From NCBI RefSeq assembly GCF_000717655.1, contig NZ_JNZY01000009.1, positions 1-64,000 of the forward strand: a stretch of 64,000 nucleotides of DNA, given 5' to 3'. Under the pieces are notes generated by a model, which saw only the letters and a list, made by a program, of their open reading frames with translations, made no database searches and was not told where the DNA came from. Origin of the DNA: Streptomyces katrae. Lineage in GTDB: Bacteria; Actinomycetota; Actinomycetes; Streptomycetales; Streptomycetaceae. The translations under genes were made by a program, and so were the position numbers. Shown here one piece after another: positions 27,261 to 36,297 of the stretch; the first letter of the stretch is position 1; every line of letters begins with the position of its first letter.

Positions 27261-30200
27261 GGGGCGCGAACAGCCGGAGCCGGTGGGCGAGGGCCGCCGC
27301 TTCGCCGCGGCCAGCGACGCCCAGCTTGGCCAGGATGTTCGAGACGTGCACGCTGGCCGTCTTCGGGGAGATGAAGAGCTCCTCGGCAATCTGGCGGTTG
27401 CTGTGGCCGGCAGCGACCAGGCGCAGTACGTCGCGCTCGCGGCTGGTCAGGCCGAGGGCCTCGACGGGGTCGGTGTCCGGTGCGGGCAGGGCCGCGGGTG
27501 TGTCGGCCTCGGTGAGCGGGAGCCGGGCGCGCTGGCCGAGCAGGGCCAGGTCCTCGCGGAGCCTGCGGGAGCCGAGCCGGTCCGCGGTGGCGTAGGCCTC
27601 GCGGATCAGGACGGCGGCGGTCTCGCGGCAGCCGCCGGAGGCCAGCAGGGCCTCGGCAAGCCGGTGGCGGGCGCGGGCCAGCAGGTACGGGCGCTCCAGC
27701 GGGCGGACGGCCTGCTCGACGGCGGCCCAGTCGTCGGCGGTGTCCCGGTCCTCGGCGCGCAGCAGCTCGGCGCGGAAGAACTCGGCGTGGGCGGTCCACA
27801 CCGGCACCGGGGTGGCCAGGGCGCGGGCGGCGCCGCGGAGCACGTCCAGGGCGGCTTCGCGGCCGGCGTCGGCGACCGGGAGTCCCCGGGCGTCCGCCTC
27901 GGCGGAGGCGGCGGCGAGCAGCAGCGGCCAGGCGTAGCGGTGGTGGCCGAGCGGGAAGCCGTGGGCGACCGCCTCGGCGACCTCCGCGCGGACGTCGGCT
28001 ATCCGGCCCTCCCCTGCGGCCACGCCGACCGCGAGGCGGTAGAGCGGTATGCGGTGCTGGGGCTGGCTGTCGTGGGTGCCGAAGTGGGCGTGGGCGGCGG
28101 CGAGCCGGCCGGTCGCCTCGGTCATCTCGCCGCGCGCCAGGGCCAGGTAGGACAGCCGTGCGGAGGCGGAGCCGCGCGGGGCCGCGCTCTGGCCGACGCT
28201 CAGGGCGCGCCGGGCGGCTTCGGCGGCCTCGTCCCAGCGGCCGAGGTTGTACAGGCTCTCCGCCATGTTCCCGCTGAGCCACGCCTCGGTGTCCAGCAGC
28301 CGGGACTTCTTGACGAGTTCGACCCCTTGTTCGGCCAGTTCCACGGCTTCGTGGGACCGGCCCATGCTTTCCAGCTGAGAGGTGAGGTTGATATGTGCAC
28401 GTCCCGCCAGCATGGCGAGCCCCAGTTCCGTGGCCCGCTCCCGGACCGCCTGCATCTCGGCGAGGCCGTGGTCGGCTTCGCCGGAGTCGGTGAGCAGGCA
28501 GCCCACCGTGATACGGGCGTTGAGCTCGATCTCCTCGGCCCCGAGCATCCGGGCGTAGTCGACGGCTCGTTCCGCGGCCTCGATGTTGCCCGGTCCGGGG
28601 TTGTGGAGCATGCCCCAGCCCGCGGCCCTGACCAGGACCTCGGCGTGCACCTGGGACGGGGGCAGCCCCTTGACGAGCTGCTGGGCCTTGGCGAGCTCCT
28701 CCCAGCCGTCGCCGCGGGCCAGGCTGGCGACGAGCCGGGAACGCTCGGTCCAGAACCAGGCGGCGCGCAGCGGGTCCTGGTCCTCCTCCAGCAGCCGCAG
28801 CGCCGTCTTGGTGATCTTCAGGGCGTGTTCGCGCTCGCCGCCGAAGCGGGCGGCGACGGTCGCCTCCGCCAGCAGGTCGAGCCGCTGCAGCGGGGTGGTG
28901 GCCGGGTCACAGCCGCACGGAGGGTACACATCGGTGTAGTCCACCGGGCGCAGCGTCTCGCGCACCTCCTCCGGCGCGCTCTCCCACAGGTCCGACGCCC
29001 GCTCCAGCAGCCGCAGCTGTTCGGAGTAGGCGTGCCGGCGACGGGCGGTCACCGAGGCGGCGAGGACGGCGGGCAGCGCCTTGGCGGCGTCGTTGGCGTG
29101 GTACCAGTAGCTGGCCAGCCGGATGACCCGCTCCTCGGCGCGGATCAGCGAGCCGTCGGCCTCCATGGCCTCGGCGTAGCGGCGGTTGACGCGGGCGCGC
29201 TCGCCGGGCAGCAGGTCGTCGCTGACGGCCTCGCGGACCAGCGAGTGGCGGAAGCGGTAGCCGTCCCCGTCGGAGGTGGCGAGGAGGATGTTGGCGCCGA
29301 CGGCGGCCCGCAGGGCCTCGATCAGCTCGTCCTCCGTCAGTCCGGCGACGGCGCGCAGCAGCGGGTACTCCACGGTGGACCCGCCCTCGGCGACGATGCG
29401 CACCACGCGCTGGGCGGCGTCCGGCAGCACCTCGACGCGGACGAGCAGCAGGTCGCGCAGGGACTCGGTGAGTCCGGCGCGGCAGCCGCTCTCCCGGCAG
29501 GCGGCGAGTTCCTCGACGAAGAAGGCGTTGCCGTCGGAGCGGTCGAAGACGGAGTCCACGAAGGCCTCGTCTGGCTGTGCGGCGAGGATGCCGGCGAGCT
29601 GGCGGCGCACCTCGGCCCGGTTGAAGCGGGGCAGTTCGATGCGCTGGACGGTGCGGAGCCGGTCCAGCTCGGCGAGCAGCGGGCGCAACGGGTGGCGGCG
29701 GTGGACGTCGTCGGCCCGGTAGGTGGCGACGACGACGAGCCGGCCACTGGCGAGGGTGCGGAAGAGGTAGGAGAGCAGGTGCCGGGTGGAGGTGTCCGCC
29801 CAGTGCAGGTCCTCCAGGACGAGGACGACCGTGCGGTCGGCGGCGAGCCGCTCCAGCATCCGGGCCGTCAGTTCGAAGAGCCGCGCGGTGCTCTCCTCGT
29901 CGTGCGGCCCGCGGGGGGTGTCACCCAGTTCGGGAAGGATCCGGGCGAGTTCGTCCTCCTGGCCTGCGGCCGCGGCCGCCAACTCCCCCGGGAGCTGGCG
30001 GTGCAGGGTGCGCAGGGCCGTCGAAAACGGGGCGAAGGGAAGTCCCTCCGCCCCGATTTCCACACAGCCTCCGACGGCCACGACCGCACCGCGGCGGGCC
30101 GCCTCGCAGAGGAACTCCTCGGTGAGGCGGGTCTTTCCGACCCCGGCCTCGCCCCCGATGAGCATCGCCTGCGGCTCCTGGCCGGCGGCGCGCGCCAATG

Positions 30201-30279
30201 CGTCGGTGAGTACGGCCAGTTCGTCGGCTCGGCCGACGAACACCGGGCTGACAGATCTGGTCTCCACGTCGCCGAGCAT
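27226..30279 (-). CDS. Large ATP-binding LuxR-family (LAL) regulator
   Basis: This protein of about 1017 aa has an N-terminal AAA ATPase with Walker A GGEAGVGKT (42-50) and Walker B VVLVLEDLHWAD (about 140-152), a long helical TPR-like middle (about 400-930), and a C-terminal LuxR HTH (about 945-1005, LTSRERDVLRLVAAG, NRQIAEELFISPKTASVHVSNIL). LAL proteins activate transcription in response to nucleotide and ligand binding. The start is uncertain: the ATG at 30279 or one a little upstream, as the frame is open and no ribosome-binding site is strong. The preceding 55-aa gene ends at 30360. The target is unknown. Confidence 0.9.
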   Translation of the reverse strand: MLGDVETRSVSPVFVGRADELAVLTDALARAAGQEPQAMLIGGEAGVGKTRLTEEFLCEAARRGAVVAVGGCVEIGAEGLPFAPFSTALRTLHRQLPGELAAAAAGQEDELARILPELGDTPRGPHDEESTARLFELTARMLERLAADRTVVLVLEDLHWADTSTRHLLSYLFRTLASGRLVVVATYRADDVHRRHPLRPLLAELDRLRTVQRIELPRFNRAEVRRQLAGILAAQPDEAFVDSVFDRSDGNAFFVEELAACRESGCRAGLTESLRDLLLVRVEVLPDAAQRVVRIVAEGGSTVEYPLLRAVAGLTEDELIEALRAAVGANILLATSDGDGYRFRHSLVREAVSDDLLPGERARVNRRYAEAMEADGSLIRAEERVIRLASYWYHANDAAKALPAVLAASVTARRRHAYSEQLRLLERASDLWESAPEEVRETLRPVDYTDVYPPCGCDPATTPLQRLDLLAEATVAARFGGEREHALKITKTALRLLEEDQDPLRAAWFWTERSRLVASLARGDGWEELAKAQQLVKGLPPSQVHAEVLVRAAGWGMLHNPGPGNIEAAERAVDYARMLGAEEIELNARITVGCLLTDSGEADHGLAEMQAVRERATELGLAMLAGRAHINLTSQLESMGRSHEAVELAEQGVELVKKSRLLDTEAWLSGNMAESLYNLGRWDEAAEAARRALSVGQSAAPRGSASARLSYLALARGEMTEATGRLAAAHAHFGTHDSQPQHRIPLYRLAVGVAAGEGRIADVRAEVAEAVAHGFPLGHHRYAWPLLLAAASAEADARGLPVADAGREAALDVLRGAARALATPVPVWTAHAEFFRAELLRAEDRDTADDWAAVEQAVRPLERPYLLARARHRLAEALLASGGCRETAAVLIREAYATADRLGSRRLREDLALLGQRARLPLTEADTPAALPAPDTDPVEALGLTSRERDVLRLVAAGHSNRQIAEELFISPKTASVHVSNILAKLGVAGRGEAAALAHRLRLFAPLSPAGAARPGV

Positions 30280-30359
30280 CGCACAGGATCCCGGGCCGAC
30301 GGCACTCGTTATCGGTGCGCTCCTCATCACGTGCCGGTCCACGCGTTTCGCGGCGCGGG

Positions 30360-30527
30360 CTACGCGGCGCGGGTGAAGCGGCTTCGCTGCCCGCTCACCG
30401 GCCCTTCGGGTTCCTGGCTGCGAGAGGAGGCACGGCGCGCCTTCTTGGCCTCCTGGACCCGGCGGTACGCGTCGGCCTCGCGGATGAGGTCGGCGCGGCG
30501 GGCGGTGGCGATCTCGTACTCGAACAT
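30360..30527 (-). CDS. 55-aa small conserved-looking protein
   Basis: The ATG at 30527 follows GGGAG at 6 nt and opens a 55-codon frame ending in TAG. The product begins MFEYEIATARRADLIREAD, is rich in Arg, Ala and Glu, and is mostly predicted helical. Short Streptomyces proteins starting MFEYE... with this pattern are common, with no known function. It lies directly upstream of the LAL regulator on the same strand and downstream of a cluster of CCTAGG motifs. Confidence 0.7.
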   Translation of the reverse strand: MFEYEIATARRADLIREADAYRRVQEAKKARRASSRSQEPEGPVSGQRSRFTRAA

Positions 30528-30639
30528 CTCGTGCTCCCTGGTCTGCGTTTCTCGGCACCTCGTTCGGTGTGATCCAAGATTCGCGTCCCAGGGGGTGCCG
30601 GCACATCGGGCGCATGCCGCATCTGTGCGGGGCGGGGGT

Positions 30640-30722
30640 CCTTAGGCCGCGGCCGAAGGACCCCGGGTCGGACCGGGAGTGCCTAGGAGGGGGTCCTAGG
30701 CCGACGGAACGGAGGTCCTAGG
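30640..30722. promoter_or_regulatory. Cluster of CCTAGG motifs
   Basis: CCTAGG occurs at 30682, 30695 and 30717, and CCTTAGG at 30640. Three are flanked as GGTCCT(T)AGGC. CTAG is normally very rare in such genomes, so this clustering suggests a binding site. It lies upstream of the 55-aa ORF and LAL gene; the last copy overlaps the stop codon of the next gene upstream. Confidence 0.4.
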
Positions 30723-31302
30723 CGGCCTTCGGGAGGGGAGCCAGGATGTCGAAGTACATGAGGCCGAAGAGCAGCACGCCCAGGGCGCCGAGCGCGACGG
30801 CGGCCCAGGAGACGGCGCGGACCCAGGCCGGGAGGGTGCGGCCGGGGGCGCCGAAGGCGGGGCGGGCCAGCACGAAGACGGCGAGGAGGAGCGCGAGCGT
30901 GGACAGGACGCCGTTGACGAGGGCGGTCATGTGCCAGGCGTCGCCGTACAGGGCCTGGATCTTCGCCTCGGTGGTGGCTGCGTTGACCGACTCGATCTGG
31001 CCCACGAGGGTCTGGCGCTCGGCTATGACGCGCGAGACCCAGCTGCCGCTGAGGGCGACGAGGCCGAGCCCGGCCGCGACGACGGCGCCGGCCGCGGCGC
31101 CGACGCCGTCGGACGCCTTCTCGGTGGCGTCGAGCTCGTCCTGGAACCCGTCCTCGAGCTCCTCGTCGGTGAGGGCGGCCTCGGCGGCCTCCGCGGCGGG
31201 GGCGTCCTTGAGGTCGGCCTTGGCCTCGGTGGCCTCGGCGGCCTGGGGCTCGGCGGTTTCCGCGTCGGGAGCGGTCGGGTCGGCGGTCTTCGTGGTGTCC
31301 AT
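30718..31302 (-). CDS. Hypothetical membrane protein with acidic N-terminal tail
   Basis: This 194-aa protein is not recognised. Residues 1-60 are a low-complexity Ala/Glu/Asp/Thr tail. Three hydrophobic segments follow (about 68-90, 125-148 and 163-188). The short loop between the first two (RVIAERQTLVGQIESVNAAT) is predicted helical. The ATG at 31302 is used; a GTG lies 9 nt upstream and no strong ribosome-binding site is visible. Its stop codon lies within the last CCTAGG motif. Confidence 0.75.
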   Translation of the reverse strand: MDTTKTADPTAPDAETAEPQAAEATEAKADLKDAPAAEAAEAALTDEELEDGFQDELDATEKASDGVGAAAGAVVAAGLGLVALSGSWVSRVIAERQTLVGQIESVNAATTEAKIQALYGDAWHMTALVNGVLSTLALLLAVFVLARPAFGAPGRTLPAWVRAVSWAAVALGALGVLLFGLMYFDILAPLPKAA

Positions 31303-31370
31303 GCGGGGCACCGTAGGCGGCTTGTCTGAGAGGTTTCTGAGAATGCGCCGCCGCGGTCGGGCCGGGCCGG

Positions 31371-31396
31371 CCGCGGCCCCCGGACCGGGGCCGCGG
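31371..31396 (-). terminator. Hairpin after the RimJ-like acetyltransferase
   Basis: CCGCGGCCCC (31371-31380) pairs perfectly with 31387-31396 around a 6-nt loop, just past the stop codon at 31406 on the minus strand. Confidence 0.6.
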
Positions 31397-31405
31397 CGGG
31401 TGGTG

Positions 31406-31960
31406 TCAGGCGGTGGGGGCCGGCGGCCACTCGTGGGCGAGGACGGCCCAGATCTCGGTGTTCTGGCGGACGCCCCGGTACGGGTAGGCCTCGCGCAGGA
31501 CGCCTTCGCGGGTCATCCCGAGGCGCTCCGCGACGGCGAGGCTCTTCTTGTTGGCGGAGGAGGCGTGCCACTCGGCGCGGTGCATGCCGCGCTCGTGGAA
31601 GGCCCAGTCGATCAGGATGCGGCAGGCCTTGGTCACCAGGCCCCGGCCGGCCGCCGTCGGCTCCAGCCAGCAGCCGACCTCGCAGTTGCCCGACTCGGCG
31701 TCGAAGGTCCGGAAGAGGACCCCGCCGACGAGGGTGCCGCCGACCCGGATGCCGTAGATCCGCCCGCCGTCGGCGGCCGTCTTCTGCCCGTACGTGGAGA
31801 GGAAGCCGCGCGCCGAGTCGGGGTCGGTGACGTAGTCGGCCAGGACGATGTGCTCGCCGATGAACTCCCGGCCGCGGTCCATGTGCGCCAGGAACTCCTC
31901 GGCGTGCCACACCTCCAGCGGAAACAGCTGGGCGTCGTCGGCGAGGTCTATCGAGAACAT
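31406..31960 (-). CDS. GNAT acetyltransferase, RimJ/RimL-like
   Basis: This 184-aa cytosolic acetyl-CoA-dependent N-acetyltransferase has the RimJ-type layout: FPLEVWHAEEFLAHMDRGREFIGEHI near 13-38, a beta-strand core GCWLEPTAAGRGLVTKACRILIDWAF with the acetyl-CoA loop, and HASSANKKSLAVAERLGMTREGVLRE. The substrate may be a protein N-terminus or a small amine and is not evident. It lies upstream of the 30718 membrane protein on the same strand with a terminator-like hairpin between them. Confidence 0.85.
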   Translation of the reverse strand: MFSIDLADDAQLFPLEVWHAEEFLAHMDRGREFIGEHIVLADYVTDPDSARGFLSTYGQKTAADGGRIYGIRVGGTLVGGVLFRTFDAESGNCEVGCWLEPTAAGRGLVTKACRILIDWAFHERGMHRAEWHASSANKKSLAVAERLGMTREGVLREAYPYRGVRQNTEIWAVLAHEWPPAPTA

Positions 31961-31999
31961 GCGGCTTCTTCCTTGGGTCTCATACGGCGCGTTGCCGGA

Positions 32000-34249
32000 T
32001 CACCGGGATGCTGTGGCGGGCTCGGCGCCGTCCTCGCTCGTGGCGGAGCCGGCACCGGGTCGCTGCGCGGGAAGTGTCGCATGCGGACGGCACTCGGGGG
32101 GCTCGATGCTGATCTTGGGCAGCCGTCGGTCCAGCCAGGCGGGCAGCCACCAGTTGGCGCCGCCGAGCATGTGCATCAGCGCCGGGACGAGGAGCGTGCG
32201 CAGCACGAAGGCGTCGAGGGCGACGGCCGCGGCGAGCGCGATGCCGAACATCGCGATGATCCGGTCGCCGCTGAGCACGAAGGCCAGGAAGACGGAGATC
32301 ATGATGACCGCCGCGGAGTTGATCACCCGGCTGGTCTCGGCGAGGCCCACGCGCACGGCCCGCCGGTTGTCGCCCGTCTCCAGCCACTCCTCGTACATCC
32401 GGCTGACCAGGAACACCTGATAGTCCATGGACAGTCCGAACAGGACGGACACCATGATCACCGGCAGGAAGGGCTCGATCGGGCCGGCGCTGCCCAGGCC
32501 CAGCAGCTCGCTGCCCCAGCCCCACTGGAAGATCGCGACGACGACGCCGAAGGAGGAGGCGACGGCCGCGACGTTCATGGCGGCTGCCTTGAGCGGAATG
32601 CCGAGGGAGCGGAAGGCCAGCAGCAGGAGGACGCAGCCGAGGGTGATCACCACCCCGACGAACAGCGGCAGTTTCCCGACGATGACGTCGGCGAAGTCGT
32701 CGTAGCCCGCGGTCACACCGCCGACGTGGACGTCCATGGTGTTGCCGCGCCCGGCGCCCGGGATGACGTCCTCGCGCAGCTTCGTGACGAGCTCGCTCGT
32801 GGCCCGGGACTGCGGGGCGGAATCCGGTACGACCGTCACGACGGCCGTGTCCCCGCTCCGGTTGAAGACGGCCGGGCCGGCGGCGGCGACGCCCCCGGTC
32901 GTCCGGAGCGCCTCGGCCAGGTGGTCGACGGCGAGCCGGTCCCCCGCGCCGTCGAGGCGGGAGACGACGGTGAGAGGGCCGTTCATGCCGGGCCCGAAAC
33001 CGTCGGCGAGCAGGTCGTAGGCCTGCCGGGTGGTGGAACCGGCCGGGTTGTTGCCCTGATCGGAGGTGCCCAGGTGGAGGGAGAAGGTGGGCAGCGCCAG
33101 CACCACCATGACCAGCGCCGCGACGGCGCCGAGCGGCTTGGGGTGCCGCTCCACGAACGCAGACCAGCGGGCGGCGAACCCGGTGGGCGTCTCGGGCCGC
33201 GGGCCCTCGGCCGCGAGCCTGCGGCGCTCGCGGCGCGAGAGGGCGCGCATGCCGATGTACGAGAGGAGGGCGGGCAGCAGCGTGACCGAGGCGGCGACCG
33301 TCAGCACCACCGTGAGGGAGGCGGCTATCGCGACGCCGTTCAGGAAGTTCAGCCGCAGCACCAGCATGCCGAGCAGCGCGATGCAGACGGTGGCCCCGGC
33401 GAAGACGACGGCCCGGCCGGTGGTGGCGACGGCCCGCTCGGCCGCCTCCTCGACGGGCAGGCCGCGCATGAGGCCCTTGCGGTGCCGGGTCACGATGAAC
33501 AGCGCATAGTCGATGCCCACGCCGAGCCCGACGAGGGTGCCGAGCATCGGCGCGAAGTCGGCGACGGGCATGGCGTGCCCGAGCAGCGTGATGCCGAAGT
33601 AGGCGGTGCCGACGCTGACCAGGGCGGTCGCGATGGGCAGCAGACTCGCGGCGAGCGAGCCGAAGGCCAGGAAGAGGACGAGGGCCGCGACGGCCACGCC
33701 GATGACCTCGGCGACGTGCGCGGTGGGCGCCTCGGTCAGGGCGATCGCCCGGCCGCCGAGCTCGACCTGCAGACCGTCCGCCTCGGTGGTGGGGTTCTTC
33801 GCGGCGTCGACGACGGCCTCTGCCTGCGCCTTGGGCACGGAGTCGGCCTGCCGGTCGAACGTCACCACGGCGAAGGCGGTGCGCCCGTCGGGGCTGATCT
33901 GCGCGGCGCTCTCGGGCCCGGCTCCGTAGGGGCCGGCCACCGAACCGACCCCGGGGAGCGCGGCGATGGCGTCGAGTGCCTCGGTCATGCGCTGCTCGAC
34001 GTCGGGAGTACGGACGCTCTGATGCTCCGGGGCCCGCCACACGATGGTGTCGGTGTCACCGCCGTGGCCGTGGAAGCCCGCCCGGAGGAGGGCATGGGCG
34101 CGGCTGGACTCGGTGCCGGGGACCTCGTAGTCGTTGGAGAACGCCGATCCGGCGGTCCCTGCCGCCGCGGCGGTGCCGCCGAGCGCGAGCAGCCACAGGA
34201 GAACGGCTACCAGCCGGTGCCGCAGGCACCACCGTGCGATCGCTGCCAA
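32000..34249 (-). CDS. MMPL/RND-family membrane exporter
   Basis: This 749-aa inner-membrane transporter of the actinobacterial MmpL type probably exports a lipid or small molecule. It has the two-fold RND pattern: one TM near the N-terminus, an extracellular loop (about 40-170), five TMs, a cytoplasmic stretch, then a repeat (TM, loop about 370-510, five TMs). GLGVGIDYALFIVTRHRKGL and SVLFGLSMDYQVFLVSRMYEEW are the paired TM4/TM10 motifs carrying the proton-relay Asp-Tyr residues. The best start is TTG at 34249, 8 nt after GGGAG; upstream ATG starts lack support. The cargo is unknown. Confidence 0.88.
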   Translation of the reverse strand: MAAIARWCLRHRLVAVLLWLLALGGTAAAAGTAGSAFSNDYEVPGTESSRAHALLRAGFHGHGGDTDTIVWRAPEHQSVRTPDVEQRMTEALDAIAALPGVGSVAGPYGAGPESAAQISPDGRTAFAVVTFDRQADSVPKAQAEAVVDAAKNPTTEADGLQVELGGRAIALTEAPTAHVAEVIGVAVAALVLFLAFGSLAASLLPIATALVSVGTAYFGITLLGHAMPVADFAPMLGTLVGLGVGIDYALFIVTRHRKGLMRGLPVEEAAERAVATTGRAVVFAGATVCIALLGMLVLRLNFLNGVAIAASLTVVLTVAASVTLLPALLSYIGMRALSRRERRRLAAEGPRPETPTGFAARWSAFVERHPKPLGAVAALVMVVLALPTFSLHLGTSDQGNNPAGSTTRQAYDLLADGFGPGMNGPLTVVSRLDGAGDRLAVDHLAEALRTTGGVAAAGPAVFNRSGDTAVVTVVPDSAPQSRATSELVTKLREDVIPGAGRGNTMDVHVGGVTAGYDDFADVIVGKLPLFVGVVITLGCVLLLLAFRSLGIPLKAAAMNVAAVASSFGVVVAIFQWGWGSELLGLGSAGPIEPFLPVIMVSVLFGLSMDYQVFLVSRMYEEWLETGDNRRAVRVGLAETSRVINSAAVIMISVFLAFVLSGDRIIAMFGIALAAAVALDAFVLRTLLVPALMHMLGGANWWLPAWLDRRLPKISIEPPECRPHATLPAQRPGAGSATSEDGAEPATASR

Positions 34250-34450
34250 CGGACGTGCTCCCTGGTGGTTCGGATCTTCACCGGGAGCTGCCCGACGCAA
34301 AGACACTGGAACTCGTGAAGGCCGGCGGCCCGGGGGATCGCCCCGGGATTCGGCCAAGAAGGTATACACCGCCACGATCCCAGCGTTTCGTGATCGTTGG
34401 CCCCTTTCGTGTGCATCGTCACAGGGGCGCGGAGCGGTGCGGGACCAAGG
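34250..34450. other. Intergenic stretch upstream of the MMPL gene
   Basis: I see no gene here. On the minus strand a TATACC-like -10 near 34360-34370 is the best promoter candidate for the MMPL gene. The -35 is unclear. Confidence 0.25.
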
Positions 34451-34840
34451 TCATCCGCTCGACGGGCCGTCCGGCTCGTCGGCCCGGTAGCCCGGGACGG
34501 AGGGCCACCTGACAGTGAGGACCACCGCGTCCTCCTCCGCGTACCAGGAGTGGTCGACTCCGCGGCCCCAGACGACGTAGTCCCCCTGCTCGGCGAGGAC
34601 GACCGTCCGGCCGGGGAACTCCAGCCGGAAACGCCCGCTGATCAGCACCTGCAGCGCGGTGCGCTCCTCGCCCCGCACCCACTGGGCCCGCTCGTCGCCC
34701 TTCGGGTGGACTCCCCACTTGATCTCCACGTCCTTGCTGTGGCGCGGATCGGCGGGGTCCTTGAAGTGGCCGAGCAGCCAGCCGCGGTCGGTGGCGGCGT
34801 CCGGGGTGGCCTTGCCGGTGTAGATGGAGTCGTCGTTCAC
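34451..34840 (-). CDS. Small cupin-domain protein
   Basis: This 129-aa single-domain cupin (beta barrel) has KWGVHPKGDERAQW and ALQVLISGRFRLEF strands, then GDYVVWGRGVDHSWYAEEDAVVLTVRWPS. His residues at the first and last strands could bind metal, but the classic two-motif set is incomplete. The start is the GTG at 34840. There is no Shine-Dalgarno, and a TAGCCT box (34848-34853) ends 7 nt before it, suggesting a leaderless mRNA. It is divergent from a GNAT gene. The function is unknown. Confidence 0.75.
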   Translation of the reverse strand: MNDDSIYTGKATPDAATDRGWLLGHFKDPADPRHSKDVEIKWGVHPKGDERAQWVRGEERTALQVLISGRFRLEFPGRTVVLAEQGDYVVWGRGVDHSWYAEEDAVVLTVRWPSVPGYRADEPDGPSSG

Positions 34841-34847
34841 GGGGGTG

Positions 34848-34853
34848 AGGCTA
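34848..34853 (-). promoter_or_regulatory. -10 box (TAGCCT), leaderless start of the cupin gene
   Basis: TAGCCT on the minus strand ends 7 nt before the GTG at 34840, with no ribosome-binding site between them. The same TAGCCT-7-nt-start arrangement occurs at 24542. Confidence 0.4.
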
Positions 34854-34895
34854 ATGCAGTTGTGCGGGCGGGCGGACAATTGGTGAGCTGGGCCG

Positions 34896-35699
34896 ATGAC
34901 GATGGATCCTGACGAACTGCTGAAGGTACGGGACCGGTACGACCGGGAGATGCGCCGCGACGCGCTGCCGGACGCCGCCGAGGCCAGGGTGGAACGGGTG
35001 GGGGCGGTGGTACGGCAGACCGCGCCCGGCCCGGGGTGGAACGGCGTGCTCTGGTCGGACCTCGACGAGGAGACGGCGGACGCCGAGATCGCGGCGCAGG
35101 TGGCGTACTTCGCGGGGCGCGGGGCCGGCGACTTCGAGTGGAAGCTGTACGACCACGACGGGCCGGCGGATCTCGGGGACCGGCTGCGCGCGGCGGGCTT
35201 CGTCCCGGAGCCGGCCGAGACCCTGCTGGTGGGGCGGGTGGACGAGCTCGCCGCACTGCCGGTGGATCCGCCGGAGGGGATCACCCTGCGGGTGGTGACG
35301 GACGAGGCGGGCGTCGACCTGATGATGGACGTCCACGCGAAGGCCTTCGGAACGGAGCGCCCGGGGATCCGGCACCTGCTGCTCACCCTGCTGGAGGAAG
35401 AGCCGGAGACCATCGCGGCGGTGGTGGCGATGGCCGGCGACATCCCGGTCAGCGCGGCCCGCATGGAGATGCGTCCGGGCTCCTCCTTCGCGGGCCTCTG
35501 GGGCGGCGGCACCCTCCCTGAGTGGCGCGGCCGGGGCATCTACCGCCTACTGGTCGCCCACCGGGCACGCATCGCAGCGGAGCGCGGCATCCGCCATCTC
35601 CAGGTGGACGCGTCGGACGACAGCCGCCCCATCCTGGAACGCCTCGGCTTCACTCGCCTGGGCAAGACGGTTCCGTACGTCTGGACCGGAACCGCGTAA
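34896..35699 (+). CDS. GNAT acetyltransferase (two-domain type)
   Basis: This 267-aa protein has an N-terminal degenerate GNAT-like half (about 1-115, with WNGVLWSDLDEETAD) and a C-terminal canonical GNAT domain with the acetyl-CoA loop GTLPEWRGRGIYRLLVAHRARIAAERG (about 207-233) and LQVDASDDSRPILERLGF. The substrate is unknown. The start is the ATG at 34896 (an ATG at 34902 is also possible). It is divergent from the cupin gene. Confidence 0.82.
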   Translation: MTMDPDELLKVRDRYDREMRRDALPDAAEARVERVGAVVRQTAPGPGWNGVLWSDLDEETADAEIAAQVAYFAGRGAGDFEWKLYDHDGPADLGDRLRAAGFVPEPAETLLVGRVDELAALPVDPPEGITLRVVTDEAGVDLMMDVHAKAFGTERPGIRHLLLTLLEEEPETIAAVVAMAGDIPVSAARMEMRPGSSFAGLWGGGTLPEWRGRGIYRLLVAHRARIAAERGIRHLQVDASDDSRPILERLGFTRLGKTVPYVWTGTA

Positions 35700-35769
35700 C
35701 CACCCCGGCAAGCCCGCCCACCTGCCCGCCGGTCTTCCGGTCCCGGCGGCTTCCCGGCATGATCACCCC

Positions 35770-36270
35770 ATGGAACGCATGGGACCCCCGCTGACCGGCG
35801 ACGAGCGCGAGACGCTGCGCGCGTACCTCGACTACCACCGGGCCACCCTCGCCTGGAAGTGCGAGGGCCTCACCGACGAGGAGCTGCGGCGCCCCTCGTC
35901 ACCGCCGTCCGCCCTCTCCCTGCTGGGCCTGGTCCGGCACATGGGCGAGGTCGAGCGGCACTGGTTCCGCCGCACCCTGAACGGCGAGGAGCTTCCCCAC
36001 CTCTGGTCCGACACCCACGACTTCCAGGCAGCCTACGACGCCTCCGGCGCCACCCGCGAGGAGGCGTTCGCCGCCTGGGAGGCGGAGGTCGCGCACGCCC
36101 GCCGCATCGAGGCGGCCGCCGAGTCCCTCGACGTGACGGCGTACGTGCCCAGCTGGAAGGAGGAGGCCTCGCTGCGCCTCGTCATGCTCCACCTGATCCA
36201 CGAGTACGCCCGCCACAACGGCCACGCCGACTTCCTGCGCGAGGCCATCGACGGCGCCACCGGAGCCTGA
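35770..36270 (+). CDS. DinB-like protein (DUF664)
   Basis: This 166-aa four-helix-bundle protein belongs to the DinB/DUF664 superfamily, which includes thiol-dependent (mycothiol or bacillithiol) transferases. The metal-binding His pattern is present: His in LVRHMGEVERHW (about residue 57) and a pair in HLIHEYARHNGHAD (about 139-152). It shows no similarity to DNA-damage genes in context. Its partner is unknown; a mycothiol-dependent role is only a family-based guess. Confidence 0.82.
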   Translation: MERMGPPLTGDERETLRAYLDYHRATLAWKCEGLTDEELRRPSSPPSALSLLGLVRHMGEVERHWFRRTLNGEELPHLWSDTHDFQAAYDASGATREEAFAAWEAEVAHARRIEAAAESLDVTAYVPSWKEEASLRLVMLHLIHEYARHNGHADFLREAIDGATGA

Positions 36271-36297
36271 GACACCCGGCGGGACCGCCCACGTCCG

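Noticed and set aside
30746..34318. 1190-codon plus-strand open frame across four minus-strand genes
   Set aside because: It spans unrelated real genes on the other strand and intergenic gaps, and has no recognisable domain. It is a composition artefact.
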